In this document: in pieces, positions 1 through 8,102 of the stretch
How positions within the stretch are numbered: position 1 is the stretch's first letter
Layout: the number at the start of each line of letters is the position of its first letter
Source of the DNA: Actinokineospora pegani
GTDB taxonomy: Bacteria > Actinomycetota > Actinomycetes > Mycobacteriales > Pseudonocardiaceae
Length of the DNA: 64,000 bases
Direction: 5' to 3'
Assembly: GCF_009745975.1 (NCBI RefSeq)
Contig: NZ_WHOL01000098.1
Coordinates: 186,001 to 250,000, forward strand
Program-made: the position numbers and the translations under genes
Notes under the pieces: generated by a model
Seen by the model: only the letters and a program-made list of their open reading frames with translations
The model's database searches: none
What the model was told of the DNA's origin: nothing

Positions 1-384
1 AGGCCGCGGCCCGAGCTGGCGCTGCACCTGCCCGGCGAGTCCCCGATCGAGGGGCTGCGGCTGGCGTTCGTGTCGAACACCGACCCGTGGACCTACCTCA
101 ACGCCCGCCCGATCCACCTCAACCCCGGCTGCACGTTCGAGGGCGGCCTCGGCCTGTTCGCGCTGCGGTCGATGTCGGTGCCCACCGTGCTCGGCGCGTT
201 CCAGCGGGCCATGAGCGAGAAGGACCGCCAGCACGGGCGCAGGCTGGTGCGCCGCGACGACATCCCGGGCCTGGTGGTGACGGCCAAGGAGCCGGTGCGC
301 GTGCAGTGCGACGGGGACCTGCTCGGCGAGTGCACGCGGGTGGGGTTCACCTCGGTCGCGGACGCGCTGGCGGTCGTCGTTTAG
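1..384 (+). CDS. Diacylglycerol/sphingosine kinase-like protein, C-terminal part
   Basis: The gene enters from outside the window and only its last 127 codons are here, ending at TAG 382-384. The visible part carries the features of the C-terminal domain of the DAGK/YegS lipid kinase family: the stretch 'NARPIHLNPGCTFEGGLGLFAL' region in the middle and the late 'VQCDGDLLGE' segment, which in this family is the 'Q-DGE' turn (here D-G-D) near the end. Members phosphorylate diacylglycerol or related lipids using ATP. The nucleotide-binding N-terminal half is not visible, so substrate cannot be judged. In mycobacteria a gene of this family also lies beside whiB1, which fits the synteny of the rest of the window. 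Confidence 0.75.
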   Translation, partial: RPRPELALHLPGESPIEGLRLAFVSNTDPWTYLNARPIHLNPGCTFEGGLGLFALRSMSVPTVLGAFQRAMSEKDRQHGRRLVRRDDIPGLVVTAKEPVRVQCDGDLLGECTRVGFTSVADALAVVV

Positions 385-531
385 CCGCGCGGAGGACGGG
401 GTAAGTCCCCAACTGCGGAACAACCGAACACACTCGACCGTTTGATACCCCGTCCGGGGTGCCCGGTCGCGTTACGCCCGTGATCAAATCGTTGCTCACG
501 GTCGCCCCAAGCCGCTGACGTGGATCTTTCG

Positions 532-547
532 GGTGAGTTCACTCACC
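532..547. promoter_or_regulatory. CRP/FNR-like operator upstream of whiB1
   Basis: Palindrome GGTGAGTTCACTCACC. It contains an exact GTGA-N6-TCAC core, the consensus of CRP-family regulators including mycobacterial Crp (Rv3676), which is known to control whiB1. A TTGACA hexamer lies 16 nt downstream (564-569), with no clear -10 box. The 281-bp gap between the kinase gene and whiB1 shows nothing else that I recognise. Confidence 0.6.
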
Positions 548-563
548 GGGCTCGGAAGAGCAC

Positions 564-569
564 TTGACA
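564..569 (+). promoter_or_regulatory. -35 box candidate for whiB1
   Basis: Perfect TTGACA. The region 17-18 nt further on (about 586-592) has only poor matches to TATAAT, so promoter strength probably depends on an activator, consistent with the CRP-like palindrome just upstream. Confidence 0.4.
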
Positions 570-665
570 TCCGCCGAGTTCGTGAAAGCATTCACAAGCA
601 CCCCGACGACCGGATGACGACTACAGGCACGCCATAGCGCGCCTATGAGCGAGGAGCACGTAGAA

Positions 666-920
666 ATGGACTGGCGCCACCGCGCGGCCTGCCGTGACGA
701 GGACCCTGAACTGTTCTTCCCCGTGGGGACGAGCGGTCCTGCGGTTCTGCAGGTCGCTGAGGCGAAGGCCGTTTGCCACCGTTGCCCCGTCGCCTCCGCC
801 TGCCTGTCTTGGGCGCTTGAGAGCGGCCAGGACGCTGGCGTTTGGGGCGGGATGAGCGAGGACGAGCGTCGTGCGCTGAAGCGCCGCAACGCTCGGACCC
901 GGGCACGCAGCAACGCCTGA
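666..920 (+). CDS. whiB1: WhiB1-type iron-sulfur transcriptional regulator
   Basis: 84-residue WhiB-family protein that binds a [4Fe-4S] cluster and usually regulates transcription together with the primary sigma factor; in mycobacteria WhiB1 is essential and nitric-oxide responsive. The four cluster cysteines are at residues 9, 37, 40 and 46 (C-x27-C-x2-C-x5-C), followed by the G-V-W-G-G turn and a basic C-terminal tail (RRALKRRNARTRAR) that contacts DNA. I chose ATG 666 rather than the upstream ATG 645 because GAGGAG at 651-656 is correctly spaced for 666 and the resulting length equals that of M. tuberculosis WhiB1. It stands alone, preceded by a CRP-like box and followed by a strong terminator. 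Confidence 0.95.
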   Translation: MDWRHRAACRDEDPELFFPVGTSGPAVLQVAEAKAVCHRCPVASACLSWALESGQDAGVWGGMSEDERRALKRRNARTRARSNA

Positions 921-941
921 AAAGCCTCTGAACCAAAACGC

Positions 942-989
942 CGAGAAGGCTGGTTGTCGGTTGCCGACAACCAGCCTTCTCGTCTTTTT
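942..989 (+). terminator. Intrinsic terminator after whiB1
   Basis: A perfect 19-bp stem (942-960 with 964-982) and a 3-nt loop, followed by TCTTTTT. It separates whiB1 from the convergent histidine kinase gene and may work in both directions. Confidence 0.9.
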
Positions 990-1038
990 CGGACATTGTT
1001 CTCCCCGATAACGCGCAGATCACCACGGGCGCGGGAGT

Positions 1039-2538
1039 TCATCCCCGCCGGTTGGTGAGCGGCACGCGCAGCACCGCCTCGGTGCCGGAGCGCTCACGGC
1101 GCGTCAACGACAACGTCCCGCGCAACTCCGATTCCATCAGCGTGCGGACGATCTGCAGTCCCAGGCCGTTGGCCCGCTCCAGCGAGAAGCCGGGCGGCAG
1201 GCCCCGGCCGTCGTCGGCGACCACGACGTCGAGCCAGCGGGCCGAGCGGGTGGCGGTGAGGACGATCTGCCCGGAGTTGCCCGGCGGGTAGGCGTGCTCG
1301 ACGGCGTTCTGGATGAGCTCGGTCAGCACCATCACCAGCGGGGTGGCGACCTCGGCGGCCACCACGCCGAACTGGCCGCTCTTGCTCACCTTGACGTGGC
1401 TCTCCGGGGCGGCGACGTCGCCGATGACCGGGATGACCTTGTCGATCAGCTCGTCCAGGTCGACCCGCTCGTCGACCGAGGTCGACAGCGTCTCGTGCAC
1501 CATCGCGATCGCGGCCACCCGGCGCACCGACTCGGCCAGCGCCTCGCGCGCCTCGGGGCTGCTGGTGCGCCGCGACTGCAGGCGCAGCAGGGCCGCGACG
1601 GTCTGCAGGTTGTTCTTGACCCGGTGGTGGATCTCCCGGATCGTCGCGTCCTTCGACATCAGCGCCCGGTCGCGGCGGCGGACCTCGGTGACGTCGCGGC
1701 ACAGGACCAGCGCGCCAGCCGGGTGGCCGCCGGGGCGCAGCGGCAGGGCGCGGAACAGCACGGCGGCGCCGCGCCGGGACTCGGCCTCGGTGCGCATGCT
1801 GGGCTGGCCGTCGAGGGCCATCAGGATGCGCTGGGCCACCTCGGTGGCGTCGAACGGGTCGGAGATCAGCGACCGGGTCAGCGGGGCCAGCCGCACCCCG
1901 ACCAGGTCGGAGGCGTGCCCCATCCGGTGGTAGGCCGAGAGCGCGTTGGGGCTGGCGAACACCACCGCCCCGGACGGGTCGAGGCGGATCAGGCCGTCGC
2001 CGACGCGCGGGCTGGTGTGCACGTCCGGCGAGGGCTCCGCGGTCGGGAAGGTGCCGTCGCCGACCATGTGGCACAGGTCGCCCGCGATCCCGAGGTAGGC
2101 GATCTCCAGGCCGCTGGGCACGCGCGGGACGGCGAGGTTGGTCTCCTTGGACAGGATGGCCACGATCTTGCCGCCGTGGCTGACCGGCACCGCCTCGCGG
2201 CGCACCGGCACCCCCAGGTACCAGCGCGGGTCCTCCTCGCGGCAGATGCGCCGCTCCACCTCCGCCCGGCGCAACTGCGGGTTGTCCCCCGCGTCGGTGC
2301 GGCTGCCCACCACGTCCTCGGGGTGGGCGGTCGGGGCGGTGGTCGGCCGGGCCTGGGCGACGCAGACGTACTGGTCGCCGTCCGCGGCGTCGTCCTCGCC
2401 CACCCGGACCCAGAGCAGGAAGTCCGCGAAGGACAGGTCGGACAGGAGCTGCCACTCCGCGACCACCAGTTGCAGGTGGTCGACGGCCGCGCCCGGCAGG
2501 TCGGTGTGCTCGGCGAGCAGGTCTGACAGCGTGGACAC
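1039..2538 (-). CDS. pdtaS: Sensor histidine kinase, PdtaS type
   Basis: 499 aa, cytoplasmic (no membrane segment). Order: N-terminal GAF-like domain (about 1-165), PAS-like domain (about 175-285), HisKA_2 dimerisation/phosphoacceptor helix with 'EIHHRVKNNLQT' at 302-313, then a HATPase_c domain with an N box (ELIQNAVEHA) and G boxes (ADDGRGLPPG, GLGLQIV). This is the PdtaS class, which in mycobacteria phosphorylates the antitermination response regulator PdtaR and senses metals and nitric oxide. The partner regulator is not in this window; it is also unlinked in mycobacteria. Start GTG 2538. The gene is convergent with whiB1. Confidence 0.9.
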   Translation of the reverse strand: MSTLSDLLAEHTDLPGAAVDHLQLVVAEWQLLSDLSFADFLLWVRVGEDDAADGDQYVCVAQARPTTAPTAHPEDVVGSRTDAGDNPQLRRAEVERRICREEDPRWYLGVPVRREAVPVSHGGKIVAILSKETNLAVPRVPSGLEIAYLGIAGDLCHMVGDGTFPTAEPSPDVHTSPRVGDGLIRLDPSGAVVFASPNALSAYHRMGHASDLVGVRLAPLTRSLISDPFDATEVAQRILMALDGQPSMRTEAESRRGAAVLFRALPLRPGGHPAGALVLCRDVTEVRRRDRALMSKDATIREIHHRVKNNLQTVAALLRLQSRRTSSPEAREALAESVRRVAAIAMVHETLSTSVDERVDLDELIDKVIPVIGDVAAPESHVKVSKSGQFGVVAAEVATPLVMVLTELIQNAVEHAYPPGNSGQIVLTATRSARWLDVVVADDGRGLPPGFSLERANGLGLQIVRTLMESELRGTLSLTRRERSGTEAVLRVPLTNRRG

Positions 2539-2577
2539 GGTGCTCCGATCCGCGTGGGGGTCTCCGGGCGAGCGGGT

Positions 2578-2793
2578 CTACTCCACCAGGGCGATGAGGT
2601 CGTCCTCCTGGACGACGTCGCCCGCGGTGACCGCCACCTTGGACAGGTGGCCGTCGCCCTCGGCGAGGACGGGGATCTCCATCTTCATCGATTCCAGGAC
2701 GACGATCGTGTCGCCTTCGGCGATGGCCTGGCCCTCGTGGGCGACGACGCTCATCACGTTGGCGACCATCTCGGCACGGATCTCGTGGCCCAT
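2578..2793 (-). CDS. Single-domain biotin/lipoyl attachment protein
   Basis: 71 aa, consisting only of a biotinyl/lipoyl domain. The biotinylation motif E-S-M-K-M is at about residues 34-38, so Lys is the modified residue. It resembles the mycobacterial 7.3-kDa biotinylated protein (TB7.3) encoded in the same position. No carboxylase subunit lies nearby, so the partner enzyme is unknown. It lies 39 nt upstream of the PdtaS gene on the same strand and is probably co-transcribed with it. Confidence 0.9.
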   Translation of the reverse strand: MGHEIRAEMVANVMSVVAHEGQAIAEGDTIVVLESMKMEIPVLAEGDGHLSKVAVTAGDVVQEDDLIALVE

Positions 2794-2974
2794 GTCCGGT
2801 CCCTCCCGGGGGTGTGCTCAGCGGGTGTTGCTCGCGGTGGCAATCCAACCACGGGCAGCCCGTCGTGGAGCCCGCCCGGAGCCGGTGGCGCCGCCGTGGC
2901 AAAATCGTCAGCAGCCACGCGGGGCCGGGTCGTGTCCCGGCGACCCGCGGCACCCCGAAAGCCAAGGAGGCACC

Positions 2975-3049
2975 ATGTCGAAGCGCGCCCGCAAGCGTCG
3001 CGACCGCAAGAAGGGCGGCGCCAACCACGGTAAGCGCCCCAACGCCTGA
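2975..3049 (+). CDS. Ribosomal protein bL37 (24 aa)
   Basis: A 24-residue, extremely basic peptide beginning MSKRARKRRDRKKGG and ending in the ANHGKRPNA tail. I recognise this as the small actinobacterial large-subunit protein bL37 described from mycobacterial ribosome structures; the identification is from memory. A strong AAGGAGG (2964-2970) precedes ATG 2975 by four bases and a terminator follows directly, so this is an independent highly translated micro-gene. It is easily missed by gene callers. Confidence 0.85.
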   Translation: MSKRARKRRDRKKGGANHGKRPNA

Positions 3050-3066
3050 GTCCGACGCTCAGACGC

Positions 3067-3102
3067 GAGAAGGCCCCCGAGCACCTGCTCGGGGGCCTTC
3101 TC
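3067..3102. terminator. Bidirectional terminator between bL37 and rshA
   Basis: Perfect 17-bp stem (3067-3083 with 3086-3102) with a two-base loop. It lies between convergent genes and overlaps the last base of the rshA stop codon; there is no long T-tract on either side. Confidence 0.8.
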
Positions 3103-3401
3103 TACTCCTCGGCGTCGGCCCGCAGGCCGGCTGGTCCGCCGCCGTGGTCGATCACCGTCTTGCGGATCGAGGCGCGCAACCTGGCGCGGAACTCGTCCGG
3201 GGCCTGGTCGCCGCCGCACTTGCGGGCCAGCAGGATCTTGAGGTGCTCCTCGATGCCGTACTGCTCCAGGCACGGGCTGCACTCGTCGAGGTGGCGGGCG
3301 AGCAGGTCGCGCCGGGCGACGTCGCACTCCTGGTCGAGGAACAGCCAGACCTCGGAGAGCACGTCGGAGCAGTCCGTCTCGTGGTTGTCGCAGTCCGTCA
3401 T
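3102..3401 (-). CDS. rshA: Mycothiol-system anti-sigma factor RshA/RsrA
   Basis: 99-aa zinc-binding anti-sigma factor. Residues 37-44 form the ZAS signature H-x3-C-x2-C (H37, C41, C44), with further cysteines at 4, 11 and 26. In this family disulfide stress oxidises the cysteines, zinc is released and the sigma factor is freed. Its ATG overlaps the sigH stop codon by four bases (3398-3401), so the two are translationally coupled, as in Streptomyces and mycobacteria. Downstream lies the shared terminator. Confidence 0.92.
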   Translation of the reverse strand: MTDCDNHETDCSDVLSEVWLFLDQECDVARRDLLARHLDECSPCLEQYGIEEHLKILLARKCGGDQAPDEFRARLRASIRKTVIDHGGGPAGLRADAEE

Positions 3402-4168
3402 GCGCCCGCCACCTCCCCGGACCGCGCGAACCCCCGCTCCCTCGCCACGCCTGAGAGCAGGTCGCGGAGCTGGCGGCGTCCCCGGTGCAGCCGGGACATC
3501 ACGGTGCCGATCGGGGTGCCCATGATCTCGGCGATCTCCTTGTAGGCGAACCCCTCGACGTCGGCGAGGTAGACGGCCAGCCGGAACTCCTCGGGGAGCT
3601 GCTGCAGCGCCTGCTTGACGTCGTCGTCGGGCAGCAGGTCCATGGCCTCCATCTCGGCCGAGCGCAGCCCGGTCGAGGTGTGGTTCTCGGCCTTGGCGAG
3701 CTGCCAGTCGGTGATCTCCTCGGTGGGCGCCTGCACCGGCTGGCGCTGCCGCTTGCGGTAGCCGTTGATGTAGGTGTTGGTGAGGATGCGGTACATCCAC
3801 GCCTTGAGGTTGGTGCCCTTGGAGAACGACGCGAAGGCGGCGTACGCCTTCAGGTAGGTCTCCTGCACCAGGTCCTCGGCGTCGGCCGGGTTCCGCGTCA
3901 TCCGCAGCGCGGCGGAGTAGAGCTGGTCGAGCAGCGGCATCGCGTCGCGCTCGAACCGCTCAGCGCGCTCCTGCGGCGTCTCCTGCGGCTCGGTGGCGGA
4001 TTGGGTCTCGGTGCGGGGCACCCGACTCCCTTCAGTCGCCTCTCCGGCTCGCGCACCCTTGCCCAAGTGCGCGTACGACACAGACGAGCCTACTCGGCCG
4101 CTGTCGCGCCTGCCTGGCCCGGAGCGTGAGCTTGGCCGCCTGCTCTCCTTGATCAGCTCGGTCTGCAC
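3398..4168 (-). CDS. sigH: ECF sigma factor SigH/SigR (two possible starts)
   Basis: Group-IV sigma factor of the thiol/oxidative and heat stress response, partner of RshA. Region 2 ([24 protein letters not shown] and the following helices) and region 4 ([24 protein letters not shown]) are intact. Two starts are plausible. GTG 4021 has GAAGGGAG just upstream and gives 206 aa, the usual size. GTG 4168 adds a 49-residue polar N-terminal extension and lies only about 10 bases after the -10 of a consensus SigH-type promoter, so it would be nearly leaderless. Streptomyces makes a comparable long, unstable isoform (sigma-R') from its stress-induced promoter; the coordinates given are the long form. 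Confidence 0.93.
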   Translation of the reverse strand: MQTELIKESRRPSSRSGPGRRDSGRVGSSVSYAHLGKGARAGEATEGSRVPRTETQSATEPQETPQERAERFERDAMPLLDQLYSAALRMTRNPADAEDLVQETYLKAYAAFASFSKGTNLKAWMYRILTNTYINGYRKRQRQPVQAPTEEITDWQLAKAENHTSTGLRSAEMEAMDLLPDDDVKQALQQLPEEFRLAVYLADVEGFAYKEIAEIMGTPIGTVMSRLHRGRRQLRDLLSGVARERGFARSGEVAGA

Positions 4169-4177
4169 AGCTAGTTC

Positions 4178-4203
4178 AACACGCTGGGTGGTCCCGGCAT
4201 TCC
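4178..4203 (-). promoter_or_regulatory. SigH/SigR-type autoregulatory promoter
   Basis: On the minus strand the sequence reads GGAAT-N18-GTT exactly (-35 at 4203-4199, -10 at 4180-4178), the consensus of SigR/SigH promoters. It points at sigH and suggests positive autoregulation. The divergent ybaK starts only 19 bp away. Confidence 0.82.
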
Positions 4204-4221
4204 GCGCTAGTCTCCCACCCC

Positions 4222-4698
4222 GTGGCAGGACGTGGAACCCCGGCGACGGCGCTGCTCGCCAAGCGCGAAGTCACCCATTCGGTGCACACCTACGAGCACG
4301 ACCCGCGGGCTGAGTCCTACGGGCTGGAGGCCGCTGAGGCCATGGGGGTTGAGCCTGCTCGGGTGTTCAAGACGCTGCTGGCTGATGTGGACGGGGTGTT
4401 GGTGGTGGGGGTGGTGCCGGTGTCGGCGCAGTTGGACCTGAAGGCGTTGGCCGCGGCTGTGGGCGGCAAGAAGGGGCGGATGGCTGAGGTGGCGGCTGCT
4501 GAGCGGGCGACGGGGTATGTGGCGGGGGGTATCTCGCCGTTGGGGCAGAAGAGGCTGTTGAGGACAGTGGTGGATGAGTCGGCGTTGGGGTTCTCGACGG
4601 TTTTCTGCTCGGGTGGGCGGCGGGGGTTGGAGGTCGAGCTGGCTCCAGGTGATCTTGTTGGGTTGACCCGGGGTGTGGTTGCTTCGATCGCGGTTTAG
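4222..4698 (+). CDS. ybaK: YbaK/EbsC family aminoacyl-tRNA deacylase
   Basis: 158 aa, full length for the family. YbaK-type enzymes hydrolyse Cys-tRNA(Pro) made by mistake by prolyl-tRNA synthetase. Family features seen are the early 'HSYEHD'-like stretch (HTYEHDPRA), the 'VFKTLLAD' strand, the catalytic-lysine region 'KKGRMAEV', '[13 protein letters not shown]' and the C-terminal '[11 protein letters not shown]'. Start GTG 4222 immediately follows the divergent sigH promoter. The second half uses many G- and T-ending codons, part of a G-rich island that continues past its stop. Confidence 0.88.
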   Translation: MAGRGTPATALLAKREVTHSVHTYEHDPRAESYGLEAAEAMGVEPARVFKTLLADVDGVLVVGVVPVSAQLDLKALAAAVGGKKGRMAEVAAAERATGYVAGGISPLGQKRLLRTVVDESALGFSTVFCSGGRRGLEVELAPGDLVGLTRGVVASIAV

Positions 4699-4710
4699 AG
4701 CGTGGGGCTG

Positions 4711-4903
4711 TGGGGGTGCCGGATCGGGTGGTTCTGTGTGGCCGGGGCCCCTACGACGATCATGTGCGTGAGGGCAAAAAGTGAGGGGAAGGGCACCCTC
4801 ACGCCCTCCCGAGGCTTGCACATGATCGCCTCCCCCAACCACACAGAACCACCCGATCCAGCCGTTCCGTAGGTCGGGCGCTGGGAGACTTGGGTGGGGT
4901 GTG
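4711..4903. repeat. Palindromic repeat, copy 1
   Basis: About 190 bp almost identical to 40990-41187. The core is a nested hairpin: outer arms 4718-4741 and 4839-4862 (24 bp, one mismatch), middle arms 4757-4767 and 4818-4828 (11 bp, perfect) and inner arms 4768-4774 and 4796-4802 (7 bp, perfect). It has no coding potential that I can see. It lies between the convergent 3' ends of ybaK and rsgA. No target-site duplication is evident. It could be a MITE-like element, a structured RNA or a bidirectional terminator. Confidence 0.85.
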
Positions 4904-4918
4904 GGGTGTGGGGTGTTG

Positions 4919-5941
4919 CTAGTCCTGGGGGGCGGTTTCGTCCACGCCCGCCTTGGAGGCCAGGAGTCTTCTGAGAGAGGTGAGGCGGCCGGGGGTGGCC
5001 TCACCCCGCTCGACCACGTCGTCGAAGACGCAGCCGAGGTCGGCGGGGTTGCCCAGGTGGCCGCAGCCGGGGGGGCACTCCTCGGCGGGGGCGACGAACT
5101 CCTCGAAGGCGGCGACGATGTCCTTGGGCTCGATGTGGGCCAGGCCGAACGAGCGGATGCCGGGGGTGTCGACGATCCAGCCGCCGCTGGGGAGGGGCAG
5201 GGCCACGGCGGAGGTGGAGGTGTGGCGACCCTTGCCGATGGCGCTGACCACGCCGGTGGCCCGCAGGGCGCTGGGGACGAGGCGGTTGACCAGGGTGGAC
5301 TTGCCGACGCCGGAGTGGCCGACCATGGCCGAGACCTCGTCGGTGATCAGGGCGCGCAGCTCGGCGGGCTCCTCGTCGTGCCGGGTGATGACCACCGGCA
5401 GGTCCAGCTCGGCGTACTTGGCCAGCAGGTCGGCGGGGTCGGCCAGGTCGGCCTTGGTCAGGCAGAGGGTGGGTTGCAGGCCGCCCGCGAACGCCGCGAC
5501 CAGGCAGCGGTCGATGAAGCCGGTGCGCGGTGGCGGGTCGGACAGGGAGCAGACGATCAGCAGGCGGGCGGCGTTGGCGACGACCACGCGCTCGAAGGCG
5601 TCGGTGTCGTCGGCGGTGCGGCGCAGCACGCTGGTGCGGTCGGAGACGCGGACGATGCGGGCCAGGGTGTCGACCTCGCCGGAGGTGTCGCCGACGACGT
5701 CGACGTGGTCGCCGATGACGACCGGGGTGCGGCCCAGCTCGCGGGCGCGCATGGCGATCAGCAACCGGTCCGCGTCGCCGTCGACGGCGCAGGTCCAGCG
5801 GCCGCGGTCCTTGCCGACGACCATCGCGGCCACGGCGTCGGCGTGCTCGGGGCGGCGCTTGCTGCGCGGACGCGTCCCCTTGCCCGGGCGCACCCGCACG
5901 TCGGACTCGTCGAGCTGGCTCCAGTCGCCGCGCCGGGTCAC
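4919..5941 (-). CDS. rsgA: Ribosome small-subunit GTPase RsgA
   Basis: 340 aa. RsgA is a late assembly factor of the 30S subunit with circularly permuted GTPase motifs. Here the G4 motif TKAD precedes the P-loop GHSGVGKST, followed by switch II DTPGIR. An OB-fold domain lies N-terminal (about 45-110) and a C-terminal zinc region shows C-P-P-G-C-G-H plus a later Cys. GTG start 5941 follows the aroA stop by a single base, so the two genes are very likely co-transcribed and coupled, as in mycobacteria. The 3' end runs into a G-rich island and repeat copy 1. Confidence 0.95.
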   Translation of the reverse strand: MTRRGDWSQLDESDVRVRPGKGTRPRSKRRPEHADAVAAMVVGKDRGRWTCAVDGDADRLLIAMRARELGRTPVVIGDHVDVVGDTSGEVDTLARIVRVSDRTSVLRRTADDTDAFERVVVANAARLLIVCSLSDPPPRTGFIDRCLVAAFAGGLQPTLCLTKADLADPADLLAKYAELDLPVVITRHDEEPAELRALITDEVSAMVGHSGVGKSTLVNRLVPSALRATGVVSAIGKGRHTSTSAVALPLPSGGWIVDTPGIRSFGLAHIEPKDIVAAFEEFVAPAEECPPGCGHLGNPADLGCVFDDVVERGEATPGRLTSLRRLLASKAGVDETAPQD

Positions 5942-5942
5942 C

Positions 5943-7238
5943 TCAGACCCCGCCCGCCGTGGAGTCTGTGGAGTTCCTGAAGCCGAGCATGTCCGCCCAC
6001 ATGGCCGGGAAGTCGGGCATCGTCTTGGCGGTGGTGCCGATGTCGTCCACCTCGACCCCGGGCACGACCAGGCCGACGATCGCGCCCGCGGTCGCCATCC
6101 GGTGGTCGGCGTAGGCCCGCCACGGGCCGCCGCGCAGCGGCCGGGGGCGGATGACCAGGCCGTCGTCGGTCTCCTCCGCGTCGCCGCCGAGGCCGTTGAC
6201 CTCGGCGACCAGCGCGGCCAGCCGGTCGGTCTCGTGCCCGCGCAGGTGGGCGATGCCGCGCAGCACCGACGGCCCCTCGGCCAGGGCGGCCAGCGCGGCC
6301 ACGGTCGGGGTCAGCTCGCCGACGTCGTGCAGGTCGAAGTCGATGCCGCGCAGCGCCCGCGGGCCGCGCACCGTCAGCCTGCCCCCTGCCAGCTCCACCT
6401 CGGCGCCCATGAGCTCGAGGATGGCGCGGATCTCGTCGCCGGGCTGGGTGGTCGCCGCGGGCCAGCCGGTGACGGTGACCGCACCGCCGGTGACGGCGGC
6501 CGCGGCCAGGAACGGGGTCGCGTTGGACAGGTCGGGCTCGACGGCCCAGTCCACGGCGCCGATCGGCCCGGGGGCCACCCGCCAGGTGTTGGGCTCGCTG
6601 TCGTCGACGTCGACGCCCGCCTCGCGCAGCATCTGCACGGTCATGTCGATGTGCGGCAGCGACGGAACGGGCTTGCCGTCGTGGTTGATGGTCAGGCCCT
6701 GCTCGTAGGCGGCGCCGGAGAGCAGCAGACCGGAGACGAACTGCGACGAGGCCGAGGCGTCGATGGTGACCGCGCCACCGCGCAGCGACCCGGTGCCCCG
6801 GATGGTGAAGGGCAGGCTGTCACCGTCGATGTCGGCGCCGAGGGCGCGCAGGGCGTTGAGGACCGTGCCCATCGGCCGCTCGCGGGCGCGGGGGTCGCCG
6901 TCGAACTCGACCACGCCGTCGGCCAGCACGGCCAGTGGCGGCACGAACCGCATGACCGTGCCCGCCAGGCCGCAGTCGACAGCCGCCGGACCGGTCAGCC
7001 CGGTGTGCGCGCCGACCCGGACGGTCGCGCAGTCGGCCTCGACCGGCACCCCGAGCGCGCCGAGCGCGGCGACCATCAGGTCGGCGTCGCGGCCGGGGAC
7101 GGCGCCGGTCACCGTCGCCGGGGCCCCGGCGAGCGCGGCCAGGACCAGCGCGCGGTTGGTGATCGACTTGGAGCCGGGGACGGTGACGGTGGCCCGAACC
7201 GGCGCGGGCGCGGTCGGGGCGGTCCAGGGCTGCGACAT
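5943..7238 (-). CDS. aroA: 3-phosphoshikimate 1-carboxyvinyltransferase (EPSP synthase)
   Basis: 431 aa; it joins shikimate-3-phosphate and phosphoenolpyruvate in the common aromatic pathway. Visible family motifs are [17 protein letters not shown] near the N-terminus, the [10 protein letters not shown] segment (the L-A-G-T-x-x-R motif), [10 protein letters not shown] and the C-terminal '[13 protein letters not shown]'. ATG 7238 is preferred over ATG 7247 because AGGAGAGG lies nine bases before it but abuts 7247. The gene is divergent from the SRAP gene across about 110 bp and heads the aroA-rsgA unit. Confidence 0.95.
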   Translation of the reverse strand: MSQPWTAPTAPAPVRATVTVPGSKSITNRALVLAALAGAPATVTGAVPGRDADLMVAALGALGVPVEADCATVRVGAHTGLTGPAAVDCGLAGTVMRFVPPLAVLADGVVEFDGDPRARERPMGTVLNALRALGADIDGDSLPFTIRGTGSLRGGAVTIDASASSQFVSGLLLSGAAYEQGLTINHDGKPVPSLPHIDMTVQMLREAGVDVDDSEPNTWRVAPGPIGAVDWAVEPDLSNATPFLAAAAVTGGAVTVTGWPAATTQPGDEIRAILELMGAEVELAGGRLTVRGPRALRGIDFDLHDVGELTPTVAALAALAEGPSVLRGIAHLRGHETDRLAALVAEVNGLGGDAEETDDGLVIRPRPLRGGPWRAYADHRMATAGAIVGLVVPGVEVDDIGTTAKTMPDFPAMWADMLGFRNSTDSTAGGV

Positions 7239-7349
7239 GGCTCTCATCCTCTCCTACCGGTGCTGCTCCCCGGGGACCGGCTCGCCCGGTGTCGCGGCGC
7301 GTGCCACGATCCCCAAGCCACTGAAGCAGCCCTGGATGGAGGACCGCCC

Positions 7350-8102
7350 GTGTGCGGCAGGTACGCGGTCTCGAAGGACCCGGCGACCCTGGCGGCCGAG
7401 TTCGACGCCGTCGACGCCACCGAGCAGCCCGAGCGCGGCCCGGACTACAACGTCGCGCCGACCAAGCAGGTCGTCACCGTGGTGCGGCGCCACCCCCGCG
7501 GCGCCGACGGCGAGGTCGACCCCGGCACCACCGAGCGCAGCCTGCGGATCATGAAGTGGGGCCTGGTGCCGCACTGGGCCAAGGACGCCGCGGGCGGCGC
7601 CAAGATGATCAACGCTCGGTCGGAGACCGCGGCGGACAAGCCCGCGTTCAAGAAGTCGCTGGCCACCCGCCGCTGCCTGCTGCCCGCCGACGGCTGGTAC
7701 GAGTGGCGCCGGGACGGGTCGGCCAAGCAGCCGTTCTTCACCACCGGGCCGGACGACCGCAGCCTGGCCATGGCCGGGCTGTGGACGACTTGGCGGGACA
7801 AGGCCGACCCGGACGCCCCGGTGCTCATCACCTGCGCGGTGCTGACCACCGCGGCGGTGGGCCCGCTGGCCGACATCCACGACCGGATGCCGCTGCTGAT
7901 GCCGCGCGAGCACTGGGACGGCTGGCTGGACCCGGACCGGTCGGAGGTCTCGGAGCTGCTGGCCCCGCCCAGCGCCGACCTGGTCGGGGCGTTGGAGATC
8001 CGCCCGGTCTCGCCCCTGGTCAACAGCGTGCGCAACAACTCCGCCGAGCTGACCCGGCGGGCCGGGGCGGACGCAGGCGACCCGGGGCTGTTCCCCGCGT
8101 GA
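7350..8102 (+). CDS. SRAP-domain protein (HMCES/YedK family)
   Basis: 250 aa. SRAP proteins form a covalent thiazolidine link with abasic sites in single-stranded DNA and so shield them. The start GTG 7350 (GGAGGA six bases upstream) places the essential cysteine at residue 2, MCGRYAV, which it must be after Met removal. Also seen are YNVAPT, the MKWGLVPHWA and INARSET segments, the catalytic Glu in GWYEWR and the His in DIHDRMP. A YedK-like protein occupies the equivalent place beside aroA in mycobacteria. The downstream hydrolase overlaps by four bases. Confidence 0.95.
   Translation: MCGRYAVSKDPATLAAEFDAVDATEQPERGPDYNVAPTKQVVTVVRRHPRGADGEVDPGTTERSLRIMKWGLVPHWAKDAAGGAKMINARSETAADKPAFKKSLATRRCLLPADGWYEWRRDGSAKQPFFTTGPDDRSLAMAGLWTTWRDKADPDAPVLITCAVLTTAAVGPLADIHDRMPLLMPREHWDGWLDPDRSEVSELLAPPSADLVGALEIRPVSPLVNSVRNNSAELTRRAGADAGDPGLFPA

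Noticed and set aside
4953-8102. A 1049-codon open frame on the plus strand across rsgA and aroA.
   Set aside because: It is the antisense shadow of two clear genes; the translation is low-complexity Arg/Gly/Ala/Val and only its last 250 codons, the SRAP gene, are real.
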